In this document: one piece after another, positions 1 through 10,446 of the stretch | Numbering within the stretch: the stretch's first letter is position 1 | Layout: each line of letters opens with the position of its first letter | DNA from: Campylobacter sp. MIT 99-7217 | GTDB lineage: Bacteria > Campylobacterota > Campylobacteria > Campylobacterales > Campylobacteraceae | Assembly (NCBI RefSeq): GCF_006864365.1 | Contig: NZ_QHLJ01000009.1 | Coordinates: 1-58,125, forward strand | DNA: 58,125 nt | Direction: 5' to 3' | Made by a program: the position numbers and the translations under genes | Notes under the pieces: generated by a model | What the model was told of the DNA's origin: nothing | Seen by the model: only the letters and a program-made list of their open reading frames with translations | Databases searched by the model: none

Positions 1-1
1 A

Positions 2-2209
2 AGAGATGCTTCTATGGGTCGCTCCCAAGGACTTAACATTGATACCTTTTTACTTAAAAGTATCAAGGTGCAAGATAGCAATGTAGGAGCAAGTTATGGA
101 CATTTTACAGGTGGGGTTATAGAAGCTGAGACCAAAAGAGCTGAAAAAGACTTTGGAGTAAATTTTGCTTATCAAATTTCTCAAGGAAATGCAAATGACG
201 GAGCTTTTTCTTTGACAAGATACCATGTTTATGGCACGGACGCACAAAAAAGAAATTTTTTAAACTCAAGCTCTGCTAGCAATCAACCTAAATTTGTAAA
301 GCACTCATTTCGTTCAAGCCTTGAAAGTAAAATAAATGATAAATTTGGAGTGATAGCTAGTTTTACCACTACTCAAAGCTTTATACCTTTAAAAATTTAT
401 AGCGATACTAGCTTTAGCGCTGAAGAAAGAACCCAAAAACGCCAAAGCTATAATTTCTTTATCAAAGGAAGCTATCAAGCAAGTGATGATGTGTTGATCG
501 ATACAAGTTATGTTTATGCTCCTCAGTTTGGAATTTACTACCGAGATAGTGCTAAAAACTCAGAAACCACAATGAAAAATGGCGGTCATCAACTGGGCGC
601 TGATCTTACTATAAATAACTCTCTTGGCTTTGCAAGTATCAATACTTCTTTTTCTTATATGGAAGAATCACGCCGTAGTGAATCAGCCATAGCTAAAGAC
701 TGGTGGTATTCGCCTAATGATAAAAACTGGGGCGATCCTGAGGATCGCTTTTCTTACGAGGGAAGTTTTGGTGATGAAGACAATAAACAAAGTGATTTAA
801 GTCTTAAAATCGCTCAAAATTTTGAGCCTTACTATAATGATAGCTTTGAAAATGGTTTTAATATAGGGGCTGAGTTTTCTTATACTTATGCGTATTTTAA
901 AAGGCTTAAAGACTCCTACTATGCCACGGGTGCAACACCTATAGAAGATCCAGCACAAAGTTGCAATGGTAATGAGTGGTGTTCAAGTGATCCTATATAT
1001 GATCCTGAAAATGATTACCCTATAACTTATGGACAATACTTTGCTATACTTAATGAATACAGAGCAGGTAAAGCAAGTATGGATAATACCCAAAGTGCTG
1101 TATTTGCTGAAAATGAAAGTAAATTTGATCTAGGTAATAAAGGCGATATAAGTGCTAGGATAGGCTTAAGGGCTGATTATGATACCTATATGCAAAAAGC
1201 TCCTATTGCTCCAAGGTTTAGTGCAAACTATACAGCTCCTTGGGGAAAAGATGAGTTTAGATATAACACAAGCTTTACTTTTGGGGCAAACCGCTACTAT
1301 GGACGCAGTATGTATTCATATAAATTTAATCAAAAAAAAGGATATTTAGAAAATTGGTATATGCGATTTGATCCTAGTTTAGATTGGAAAGATACAGCAG
1401 GTGGGGTAGTAATGGACACGAATGCTGATTTTTATGATTTTACAAAACTTAAAATCCCTTATGATGATGAGCTTATGTTTGGAGTGGTGCAAGAAGTAGG
1501 GCTTTTTAATATAAACACTAAATATATCCACCGCTTTGGACGCGATCAGGTGAGAAGATATAGAGTAGGCGATGCAGCTGGTGGTAGTGCTAATCTTTAC
1601 TCTTATGATAATAGTGGTAAATCAGAAACAGATGTCATCACCCTTAGCATAATGAATAACACGCCTTTTATGGCTGGGGCAATGTCAAATTTCTTTAGTT
1701 TTGCCTTTGATTGGACAAATACAACCCGTTCATTTAATGATTATCAAAGCGGAAGTTACAATCCAGCTAATGATGATCATGTTATATATAATGGGGAGCG
1801 TTATAGACAAAGCACTTTGCCTGTTACAAATTTCGCCCAGCCTTTAAGCTTTAGATTTTCAACCACTCATGCTATCAATCTTTTGCGAACAGATTGGACT
1901 TTAAATAATTTCTTTAGGGTTAGAATGCCTTATAATGCAACCGCAAAAAAAGCAGGACAAGGAACTTGTGGGGCAGAAAATAATCCTTGCATTTATGAAG
2001 ACTACCGCATAGCTTCTCGTTTTACTTGGGATTTAAGACTTGGTATAGAAAAGGCTGTGTATGGGAAAAATACCTTTTATACAAACATAGATGTTTATAA
2101 TGTCTTAGATAAGGTCAATACCTCAGTTAATGCTGATAACAAAAATAGCCCAACGATAAGCTACGAACTTGGGCGTCAATTTTGGCTTGAGATAGGGTAT
2201 AGATACTAA
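2..2209 (+). CDS. TonB-dependent outer-membrane receptor, 5'-truncated by window edge
   Basis: The frame is open to the first bases of the window, so the true start, signal peptide, TonB box and most of the plug lie outside; the ATG at 14 is internal. The first visible residues (SYGHFTGGVIEAETKRA) look like the end of a TonB-receptor plug domain. The remaining ~690 residues are rich in alternating aromatic/polar stretches typical of a 22-strand barrel and finish LEIGYRY, a terminal aromatic strand that fits outer-membrane insertion. Two short Cys pairs (CNGNEWC and CGAENNPC) probably close surface loops. The substrate cannot be told from sequence. The exbB-exbD-tonB energiser at 54.3-55.8 kb is a possible partner. 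It is followed by a leftward gene cluster, so it ends its own transcript. Confidence 0.88.
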   Translation, partial: RDASMGRSQGLNIDTFLLKSIKVQDSNVGASYGHFTGGVIEAETKRAEKDFGVNFAYQISQGNANDGAFSLTRYHVYGTDAQKRNFLNSSSASNQPKFVKHSFRSSLESKINDKFGVIASFTTTQSFIPLKIYSDTSFSAEERTQKRQSYNFFIKGSYQASDDVLIDTSYVYAPQFGIYYRDSAKNSETTMKNGGHQLGADLTINNSLGFASINTSFSYMEESRRSESAIAKDWWYSPNDKNWGDPEDRFSYEGSFGDEDNKQSDLSLKIAQNFEPYYNDSFENGFNIGAEFSYTYAYFKRLKDSYYATGATPIEDPAQSCNGNEWCSSDPIYDPENDYPITYGQYFAILNEYRAGKASMDNTQSAVFAENESKFDLGNKGDISARIGLRADYDTYMQKAPIAPRFSANYTAPWGKDEFRYNTSFTFGANRYYGRSMYSYKFNQKKGYLENWYMRFDPSLDWKDTAGGVVMDTNADFYDFTKLKIPYDDELMFGVVQEVGLFNINTKYIHRFGRDQVRRYRVGDAAGGSANLYSYDNSGKSETDVITLSIMNNTPFMAGAMSNFFSFAFDWTNTTRSFNDYQSGSYNPANDDHVIYNGERYRQSTLPVTNFAQPLSFRFSTTHAINLLRTDWTLNNFFRVRMPYNATAKKAGQGTCGAENNPCIYEDYRIASRFTWDLRLGIEKAVYGKNTFYTNIDVYNVLDKVNTSVNADNKNSPTISYELGRQFWLEIGYRY

Positions 2210-2245
2210 AAATTTATCTTAAGCAAGTAAAGCTAGATAAAACAA

Positions 2246-2285
2246 GCCTTTAAAAGTCAAAGTGTTTTTATGCTTTGACTAAGGC
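2246..2285. terminator. Hairpin between convergent genes
   Basis: AGTCAAAG (2255-2262) pairs with CTTTGACT (2273-2280), and an outer GCCTT/AAGGC pair extends the stem across a TAAA bulge. It lies between the receptor gene and the leftward cgpA-like gene. The U run is better on the minus strand, so it may serve the cgpA side or both. Confidence 0.4.
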
Positions 2286-2346
2286 TAAAAGCGATCAAAA
2301 TAAGCTTCAAGAAAGCATTTTCAAATAAAAGCCTTATAAATTTAGC

Positions 2347-3024
2347 CTAAAGAAGATACAAAACATATCCGCTTGCGTCTTTTTCCAAGCGGTAATTATA
2401 CTTTCCGTCTAAATAAATCACTATCCTATAATACCCCTTATGAGAGCCAAAAACTATCTTTTTAAAAGGAGACTTATCAAAATCAAGGGTTTTTGTAGGA
2501 AAGGTGGAATTGTTTTGAAAATCAAGTATAATTTTACTTGGATTTCCTATAGTAAAATTTCCTACCATTTCATCTTTTGTAGCAAGTTTTATGCGGTTTG
2601 TGTAGTTTGCAAAACTGATGACATCATTAAGCTTGCCACTATCTAGCGGAAGTTCTATGTTTAGTGTTTGATTGCTTTCATTAGCTTGTGGGTTTGTATC
2701 TTGAGGCTTAGTTACAGAAACATCAAATATAGCTGATACAGCAGGGGCTGGCTTTAGCTTAGAAAAAGAAAATTCATCATGCCAATCAATGCTTTTGTTA
2801 ATATCAAAATTTAGGCTCTTTTCCGTGCCATCAAGTGCGATATAATTAATCGTTATGCTTTTAAGAATCCTCGCATCTGAGTCAAATTTTACTGCCTGCT
2901 TATCAAAATTTTCTGGGGCAAGCATGCTTGTATTGAGATCTTGAACATTCATAAAGGGATTTTTATCCTGAGCATAAAGCATACTCAAAAAGGCTATAAA
3001 AAGCCATAAAATCTTATTTTTCAT
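2347..3024 (-). CDS. cgpA: CgpA-like periplasmic protein with AMIN-type C-terminus and three N-glycosylation sequons
   Basis: 225 residues with a signal peptide (residues 1-18, cleavage after LYA). The C-terminal ~100 residues (ISFANYTNRIKLATKDEM... to RIVIYLDGKYNYRLEK) have the alternating beta pattern of AMIN domains, which bind cell-wall or envelope structures. Three sites match the Campylobacter PglB sequon D/E-x-N-x-S/T: N31 (DLNTS), N76 (DINKS) and N118 (ESNQT). Position at the end of recA-eno-(FtsB-like), and the sequons, match C. jejuni Cj1670c (CgpA, a known glycoprotein); H. pylori has the same gene order. It overlaps the upstream gene by 11 bp. The exact function is unknown; identity is inferred from context plus domain type. 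Confidence 0.75.
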   Translation of the reverse strand: MKNKILWLFIAFLSMLYAQDKNPFMNVQDLNTSMLAPENFDKQAVKFDSDARILKSITINYIALDGTEKSLNFDINKSIDWHDEFSFSKLKPAPAVSAIFDVSVTKPQDTNPQANESNQTLNIELPLDSGKLNDVISFANYTNRIKLATKDEMVGNFTIGNPSKIILDFQNNSTFPTKTLDFDKSPFKKIVFGSHKGYYRIVIYLDGKYNYRLEKDASGYVLYLL

Positions 3025-3310
3025 CAGGGTATAATCCTTTTAATTCAAAATAATCCTTCTGTGCCACAGCATTTTGCCCCTTAAGATAGGCTATCCTTTT
3101 TTCAAGCTCTTTTTTTGTGTTTTGCAGAGAAATCAAGGTTTCAAAAGAACTTTGTCCAAAAAACATATTACCAAAATAAATCGCCGCCACAACAGCAAGC
3201 ACACCCCAAGAAAGAAGCTTTAAGATCTCCGTTCTTAGCTCTTTTTTCTTGGTTTGCTCATCATAAGCTTTTAATAATTCATTTTCTTGCAATATGCTAT
3301 CACTCATCAA
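3014..3310 (-). CDS. Small FtsB/DivIC-like membrane protein with coiled coil
   Basis: 98 residues: a charged cytoplasmic head (1-32), one membrane segment (about 33-51, LLSWGVLAVVAAIYFGNMFF), then a coiled-coil stretch (55-90, SLQNTKKELEKRIAYLKGQN). This is the architecture of the septum proteins FtsB/FtsL/DivIC. It sits between eno and the cgpA-like gene, as in C. jejuni (Cj1671c) and H. pylori, 6 bp after eno and overlapping cgpA by 11 bp, so it is cotranscribed. A role in division is family-level inference only; no residue-level signature proves it. Confidence 0.65.
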   Translation of the reverse strand: MMSDSILQENELLKAYDEQTKKKELRTEILKLLSWGVLAVVAAIYFGNMFFGQSSFETLISLQNTKKELEKRIAYLKGQNAVAQKDYFELKGLYPDEK

Positions 3311-3316
3311 TGCCCT

Positions 3317-5604
<2,288 letters not shown>

Positions 5605-5720
5605 AAATATCCTTGAGATTACTTAAAATTTAGGGAAAATTTTACAAAAATAACTTTAATCTAAGTTTTATTTTTAATTTTTATTTGTAAAATTGCTAAA
5701 AATTTCTTAGGATTTAAAAG

Positions 5721-6584
5721 ATGAAAAAAATCGTTGTCGCACACTCGCCTGATGCTGATGATATTTTTATGTATATGGCGATTAAATTTGGCTGGGTTGG
5801 GGAGTTTGCGTATGAAAATATCGCTCTTGACATACAAAGCTTAAACGAAAAGGCTTTGCAAAATATCTATGATGTGAGTGCCATTTCTTTTGGATTGTAT
5901 CCCTTGATAGCGAGCGAATACGCACTTTTACGCACAGCAGTAAGCTTTGGCGAGGGTTATGGACCAAAGCTCATCAAGAAAAAAGGCGTGAGCTTAAAGC
6001 GAAATTTCAAGGTGGCTTTAAGTGGAGCAAACACCACAAATGCACTGATCTTTCGCATGCGTTATCCTGAAGCAAGGATAGTTTATAAAAACTTTCTTGA
6101 GATAGAAGGGGCTGTTTTGAGTGGGGAAGTTGATGCTGGGGTGCTTATCCATGAGAGTATTTTAGAATTTGATGAAAGCTTGTGCGTGGAGGCTGAAATT
6201 TGGGATATTTGGTGTGATTTTGCACCGGATTTGCCCTTGCCACTTGGTGGAATGGCTTTAAGAAGGTCCTTGCCACTTACAAATGCCATAAAGATAGAAA
6301 AGGATCTTACAAAAGCAGTTCTTATAGCCGATCATAATAGAAAAATCCTAGCTTCTATGCTCATGCAAAGAAATTTGATAAGGGTTGATGAACAAAAGCT
6401 TGATGTGTATTTGAATTTATACGCAAATAAAAACTCTATTAGCATGAGTGAAATTCAGCTTGAAGCCGTTGATAAACTCTTTGCTTTAGGATATGAGCAT
6501 AAATTTTATGATAAGCTTATACATGCAAAGGATCATCTCATACCGCTTGAATACGAGCAAGCAAGATATGAGGATTTAAATTGA
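5721..6584 (+). CDS. mqnD: 1,4-dihydroxy-6-naphthoate synthase (futalosine menaquinone pathway)
   Basis: 287 residues. The N-terminal AHSPDADDIFMY, the early LNEKAL and ISFGLYPLI segments and GANTTNALIFR are characteristic of MqnD-type enzymes with a periplasmic-binding-protein fold. It converts cyclic de-hypoxanthinyl futalosine to 1,4-dihydroxy-6-naphthoate for menaquinone, the route used by Campylobacter instead of the classical Men pathway. MqnA is a related fold, but the HSPDADD motif favours MqnD. It is divergent from recA and followed 47 bp later by fliQ. Confidence 0.85.
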   Translation: MKKIVVAHSPDADDIFMYMAIKFGWVGEFAYENIALDIQSLNEKALQNIYDVSAISFGLYPLIASEYALLRTAVSFGEGYGPKLIKKKGVSLKRNFKVALSGANTTNALIFRMRYPEARIVYKNFLEIEGAVLSGEVDAGVLIHESILEFDESLCVEAEIWDIWCDFAPDLPLPLGGMALRRSLPLTNAIKIEKDLTKAVLIADHNRKILASMLMQRNLIRVDEQKLDVYLNLYANKNSISMSEIQLEAVDKLFALGYEHKFYDKLIHAKDHLIPLEYEQARYEDLN

Positions 6585-6631
6585 TTTTTATAAATTTTAA
6601 GCTACAATTCAACAAAAAATAAGGAAATCAC

Positions 6632-6898
6632 ATGGAAAGCACCCTAGTTGCTGTGGGGGTTCAAACCTTCAAAGTTACCTTGCTTTTGTCCTTACCTATG
6701 CTCTTGGCTGGGCTTATTGCTGGGCTTTTGATCAGTATTTTTCAAGCCACAACACAGATTAATGAAATGACTCTTTCTTTTGTGCCAAAAATTTTGCTTG
6801 TTGTTGTGGTTTTAGTGTTTTTAATGCCTTGGATGATCAGCACAATGACGGATTTTACCACAGGTATTTTCAACCAAATTCCAACCTTTCTTAAATGA
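6632..6898 (+). CDS. fliQ: Flagellar export apparatus protein FliQ
   Basis: 88 residues, the family length, with two hydrophobic segments (about 15-40 and 52-75) and the family pattern LLISIFQATTQINEMTLSFVPKI. It is a small membrane subunit of the flagellar type III secretion gate with FliP and FliR, which are not in this window. Its TGA overlaps the murB start by 4 bp (ATGA). A good ribosome site (AAGGAAATC) precedes the ATG. Confidence 0.96.
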   Translation: MESTLVAVGVQTFKVTLLLSLPMLLAGLIAGLLISIFQATTQINEMTLSFVPKILLVVVVLVFLMPWMISTMTDFTTGIFNQIPTFLK

Positions 6899-7671
6899 TC
6901 ATTGATTTTCAAAAATACAGCTCTGTGCGTATAGGAAAGCCTTTTGAAGTGCAGGTTTTAGATGAAATTTGCGATTTTAAAGGATTTTTAATAGGTGGGG
7001 CAAATAATCTTTTGATCTCTAATGAGCCTAAAAATTTAGGTATTTTAGGGAAAAAATTTGATTTTATCGAAATTTTAGATGAAGATACAAGCTCTTGCAC
7101 GCTAAAAATCGGCTGTGCGACAAAATCAAGTCAAATTTATCATTTTGCCAAGCAAAAAGATCTTAAGGGCTTTGAGTTTTTGGGCAAAATTCCAGGACTT
7201 TTGGGCGGAATTTTAAAGATGAATGCTGGGCTTAAAGAGCATGATATCAGTAAAAATCTACTTCATATAAGAAGCTTTAAGGGCGAAATTTCAAAAGAAA
7301 AGGCAAATTTTTCCTACCGCTTTTGTGGGGTTCAAGAACCTATGTTTGAGGCTGTTTTTAAGCTAAAAAAAAGCTTTGATTTTGCTCTTGATGAGAGTTT
7401 AAAAACAGCAAGGGCAAATCAGCCAAGCGGGGCAAGCTTTGGTTCTATTTTTAAAAATCCAAAAGGAGATTTTGCAGGGCGAATGATCGAAGCTGTGGGT
7501 CTTAAAGGCTTTAGTAAAGGTGGAGCGATGATCAGCGATAAACATGCAAATTTTTTGATCAACAAAAAAAACGCAAGCTTTGAAGATGCATTTTTTCTAA
7601 TCACTCTTGCAAAAAAACGCGTTTTTGAAGAATTTGGCGTGAGCTTGGAAGAAGAAGTGGTTATAATTTAA
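6895..7671 (+). CDS. murB: UDP-N-acetylenolpyruvoylglucosamine reductase
   Basis: 258 residues, FAD enzyme making UDP-MurNAc for peptidoglycan. Visible: FAD-binding GGANNLLIS (near residue 37), GFEFLGKIPGLLGG, YRFC, and the catalytic/substrate segment GASFGSIFKNPKGDFAGRMIE followed by GLKG. It overlaps fliQ by 4 bp, and its 3' end overlaps the converging periplasmic gene by 11 bp, so no room for a separate terminator exists between them. Confidence 0.96.
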   Translation: MIIDFQKYSSVRIGKPFEVQVLDEICDFKGFLIGGANNLLISNEPKNLGILGKKFDFIEILDEDTSSCTLKIGCATKSSQIYHFAKQKDLKGFEFLGKIPGLLGGILKMNAGLKEHDISKNLLHIRSFKGEISKEKANFSYRFCGVQEPMFEAVFKLKKSFDFALDESLKTARANQPSGASFGSIFKNPKGDFAGRMIEAVGLKGFSKGGAMISDKHANFLINKKNASFEDAFFLITLAKKRVFEEFGVSLEEEVVII

Positions 7672-8410
7672 GATCTCTAGAACTTCTTAAACTCGTCTCA
7701 TATAAAATCTTTGCAAAGTCTTGTAAAATATACATATAGTTTTGCTCCCCACTTTCCTTTGTAGGATAAAAGGTGATTTGTAAATTTTTACTTTCTATAA
7801 TCTTATTTGTGTGCAAATCAATAAGCTTATAGTCTACATTTGCCTTTTGACTTGCCTCTCTTTTTGTATCATCTTTAAAGTCTAAAAGAGCGATAGAAAG
7901 TAAAAAATCAGCTCTTTTTTCATACATTCTTTGATTAGAGGATTCATAGGCTAATAAATTTGAAGATTCAAAAAGTATAAACTGCTCGCATTCAAGCAAG
8001 GAGCAAAAATTGCTTTTGGTTTGATAAAGTATATTTGTTTGTTTGTTTAAAAGCTCAAAGCCCTTTCTTTCATCAAGCTTTAAAACCAAATTTTCAAAAA
8101 TATCTTCAGTAAAATCACTCGCATTAACATCATAAGACTTGAAAGAAAAATTAAAATTTGGTTTAAAAGCAAAAATTAAAGCCAAATCTCTTTTTGTGTC
8201 ATCATATTTTAGTCGCTCATTATTAAGCTTTCTTTCATCTTCTGTGTTAAAAATTTCGGTCTGTTTGTCAAGATTGATTTGATTTTCTTGTTTCAAATCT
8301 ATGAGTACAAAATCATCTTGCATATCTTTGAGGATAAATTTATGAGAATTTTCCTTGGCTAAAAGAATAGAACCAAAAATCAACAATGCAAATACAAAAA
8401 TCTTCATCAA
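7661..8410 (-). CDS. Uncharacterised exported protein, weak CsgG/LpoB-like pattern
   Basis: 249 residues. A signal peptide (about 1-18, IFVFALLIFGSILLA) predicts export; there is no lipobox Cys at the cleavage site. The C-terminal third (ADFLLSIALLDFKDD... then DYKLIDLHTNKIIESKNLQITF) resembles the end of CsgG/LpoB/FlgO-type envelope proteins, where a sheet strand reads YxLIDxxTxxIxxS. That assignment is a guess from pattern alone. Two Cys (in FCSLLECEQF) could form a disulfide. It converges on and overlaps murB by 11 bp. I do not recognise the gene. Confidence 0.7.
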   Translation of the reverse strand: MMKIFVFALLIFGSILLAKENSHKFILKDMQDDFVLIDLKQENQINLDKQTEIFNTEDERKLNNERLKYDDTKRDLALIFAFKPNFNFSFKSYDVNASDFTEDIFENLVLKLDERKGFELLNKQTNILYQTKSNFCSLLECEQFILFESSNLLAYESSNQRMYEKRADFLLSIALLDFKDDTKREASQKANVDYKLIDLHTNKIIESKNLQITFYPTKESGEQNYMYILQDFAKILYETSLRSSRDLKL

Positions 8411-8471
8411 ATTTTTCCTTATTTAAAAAAGGAAATTATACAAAAAAACAGCGAAAATAAAAAACTTTCTC

Positions 8472-8981
8472 TTATCTAAGCTCAACCCAAAAGGCTTTTA
8501 AAAGCTCAAAGGCATGATTTTGCAAGGCTTCATCAAAGCTTGCGGTGGCATTTTGGTGTAAGATTATTTTGGCATTTGGCAAGGCATTAAAGGCTAAGAT
8601 GATATTGTGAAAGACGCAAATATGAGAGATGAGCCCTGCAAAATGAAGCTCATCAAAGCCCTCATCTTTTAAAAAATTTGCAAGTTCTAAGCTACCAAAA
8701 GAACCTTTTTTAAAGATCTTAGCCCTTTGTAAAAAGCTTTGAAATTCAGCTGGCATTTTATGACCCATTGCACCTTCTTGGCAGTGAAGCACAGGTAAAT
8801 TTAAGCCCTCCTTAGTGCTTAAATAATCCTTTTTGTGAGTATCAAGCGTAAAGATAAGATCCCCTTCAAAATCCTTACAAAGCCTTAAAATTTCATCTTT
8901 TATCTTAAGTGCGCCCTCAAAGCCAAGAGAGCCATCTATAAAGTCATTTTGATAATCAACTATTATTAAAGCCTTTTTCAT
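8472..8981 (-). CDS. Isochorismatase-family cysteine hydrolase
   Basis: About 169 residues from the ATG at 8981 (MKKALIIVDYQNDF), preferred over an upstream TTG at 9002 because AAAGG sits just before the ATG and the family starts here. Triad candidates are Asp in VDYQNDF, Lys in KKGSFG, and Cys in SHICVF. The metal-site region reads DTHKKDYLSTKEG with a later LHCQEGAMGH, the pattern of the small hydrolases related to nicotinamidase; the classical PncA third His position is Tyr here, so nicotinamide is not assured as substrate. Last gene of the long leftward array. Confidence 0.85.
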   Translation of the reverse strand: MKKALIIVDYQNDFIDGSLGFEGALKIKDEILRLCKDFEGDLIFTLDTHKKDYLSTKEGLNLPVLHCQEGAMGHKMPAEFQSFLQRAKIFKKGSFGSLELANFLKDEGFDELHFAGLISHICVFHNIILAFNALPNAKIILHQNATASFDEALQNHAFELLKAFWVELR

Positions 8982-9007
8982 AGCCTTTTCTTTAACTTTC
9001 AAAAGTT

Positions 9008-9763
9008 CTAAGCTCCCTTGCCAAAAAAGCTTTCTTTGTGTATATTGCTAAAGGCGGTTTTTAGGCTGGTAAAAAGCTTAGGATTTTCTTTTTCTAAGCT
9101 TGCTAAAAGTGCTTTGGCTTCTTCTCTGGCGTGTGGGAATTTGATATTTCTGGCGCTTAATTTCATGCCCGGACAAAACTCATTGCCAATTACTTGAAGT
9201 TCGTTTTTGCTAGCATTTTCTCTTAGCTGTCTTTCGCGAACAAAGATCAAAGGACGGATAACAGTAACCCCTCTTTTGCTCTTATAAATGGGGGCAAGGC
9301 TTCTTAAAGCCCCATTATAAATGAAGTTCATAAAAAAGCTCTCAGCCGCATCATCTAAATGATGAGCAATGGCTAGCTTATTAAAGCCTTTTTCAAGAGC
9401 GTAGCTGTATAAAGCACCTCGCCTCATTCTTGAAAAATAGCTACAAAAGCTTGAGTTTTTGCGTATGGTGTCCTCTGAAATTTCATAGATATTTGAATCA
9501 AGCACGCTATGTTTAATGCCGTGTTCTTCGCAGTGTTTGTGTAAATGCGAATAATCCTCGCCCATGCCATAGCTCAAAGTTACAGCCTCAAGCTCAAATT
9601 TAAAAGGAGCGTGAGCTTGCATTCTTTTTAAAAGATGAGCAAGAGCTAGTGAGTCCTTGCCTCCGCTAAGCCCTAAAAGTACTCTATCTCCATCTTCGAT
9701 AAGCTTAAATTCAGCATTTGCCTTAGCTACTTGGCGTATGAGTTTTTTGCTAAGATCGATCAT
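9008..9763 (-). CDS. TtcA/TilS-type PP-loop ATPase, tRNA-thiolation family, with altered Fe-S ligands
   Basis: 251 residues. PP-loop SGGKDS at 33-38 binds ATP and adenylates the target base; the segment RMRRGALYSYA (112-122) and AHHLDDAAESFFMN (134-146) are the TtcA pattern. TtcA uses three Cys for a 4Fe-4S cluster (a CxxC plus a later Cys). Here C107 and C197 are present but the second CxxC residue is F110 (FCSYF). The enzyme may thus bind a different cofactor or act differently. Matches the position of C. jejuni Cj0118, between mtnN (4 bp overlap) and the cysteine hydrolase. The exact tRNA target is not assigned. Confidence 0.8.
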   Translation of the reverse strand: MIDLSKKLIRQVAKANAEFKLIEDGDRVLLGLSGGKDSLALAHLLKRMQAHAPFKFELEAVTLSYGMGEDYSHLHKHCEEHGIKHSVLDSNIYEISEDTIRKNSSFCSYFSRMRRGALYSYALEKGFNKLAIAHHLDDAAESFFMNFIYNGALRSLAPIYKSKRGVTVIRPLIFVRERQLRENASKNELQVIGNEFCPGMKLSARNIKFPHAREEAKALLASLEKENPKLFTSLKTAFSNIHKESFFGKGA

Positions 9764-10446
9764 AATTTTTCACACATTTTCAGCACAAAATTTGCAGAAA
9801 TTTTAGCCGAATTTACCACAAACTCATCAAAATCAAATTCAGCCTTTTCTCCAGCCTCATCACTCATGGCACGCAAGATAAAGCAAGGCACTTTCAAAGC
9901 CTCGCAAACTAGAGCTACACTAGCTCCTTCCATTTCGCAAGCATCGGCTTTAAAAATACTTCTGATCTTTTCTTTTTTAGCCTCATCACAGATAAACTCA
10001 TCGCCTGTTGCGATAATGCCTGTGTGAAGCTTTATGCCAAGCTCTTTGGCTACTTCTAAGGCTAGGGAATTTAGCCTTTCATCGGTTTTAATGAAAATTT
10101 CATTTCCCGGAACAAAGCCCAAGGGATGTCCAAAAGCTGTTATATCTAAATCATACTGACAAAGCTTGGTCGCACAAAGTAAATCGCCTATCTTTAAGCT
10201 TGGATTAAAAGCACCTGCAACGCCGGTAAAAAGCAAAGCCTCAGCCTTAAATTTTTCTATCATCACGCAAGCACTAAGCGTAGAATTTACCTTGCCGATT
10301 TTTGAATAAGCTAAGATAAGCTCGTGATTTTTATAATTAGCCGTGTAGTAGCTGTTGTTGGCATAATCATGCTTTTCATAAACTTTTAGAATTTCAAGTA
10401 AGGGGGTGATTTCTTCAGGCATAGCGCCTAAAATGGCTATTTTCAT
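9760..10446 (-). CDS. mtnN: 5'-methylthioadenosine/S-adenosylhomocysteine/aminodeoxyfutalosine nucleosidase
   Basis: 228 residues, family length. Hydrolyses MTA, SAH and, in Campylobacterota, 6-amino-6-deoxyfutalosine, so it serves both methyl/AI-2 metabolism and the menaquinone route that also uses mqnD in this window. Signatures: AILGAMPEEI at the start (catalytic Glu), FTGVAGAFNP, CEMEGASVALVC (ribose-binding Met-Glu) and LRAMSDEAG (catalytic Asp). Also called pfs. It overlaps fabD by one base and the TtcA-like gene by 4 bp. Confidence 0.96.
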   Translation of the reverse strand: MKIAILGAMPEEITPLLEILKVYEKHDYANNSYYTANYKNHELILAYSKIGKVNSTLSACVMIEKFKAEALLFTGVAGAFNPSLKIGDLLCATKLCQYDLDITAFGHPLGFVPGNEIFIKTDERLNSLALEVAKELGIKLHTGIIATGDEFICDEAKKEKIRSIFKADACEMEGASVALVCEALKVPCFILRAMSDEAGEKAEFDFDEFVVNSAKISANFVLKMCEKL

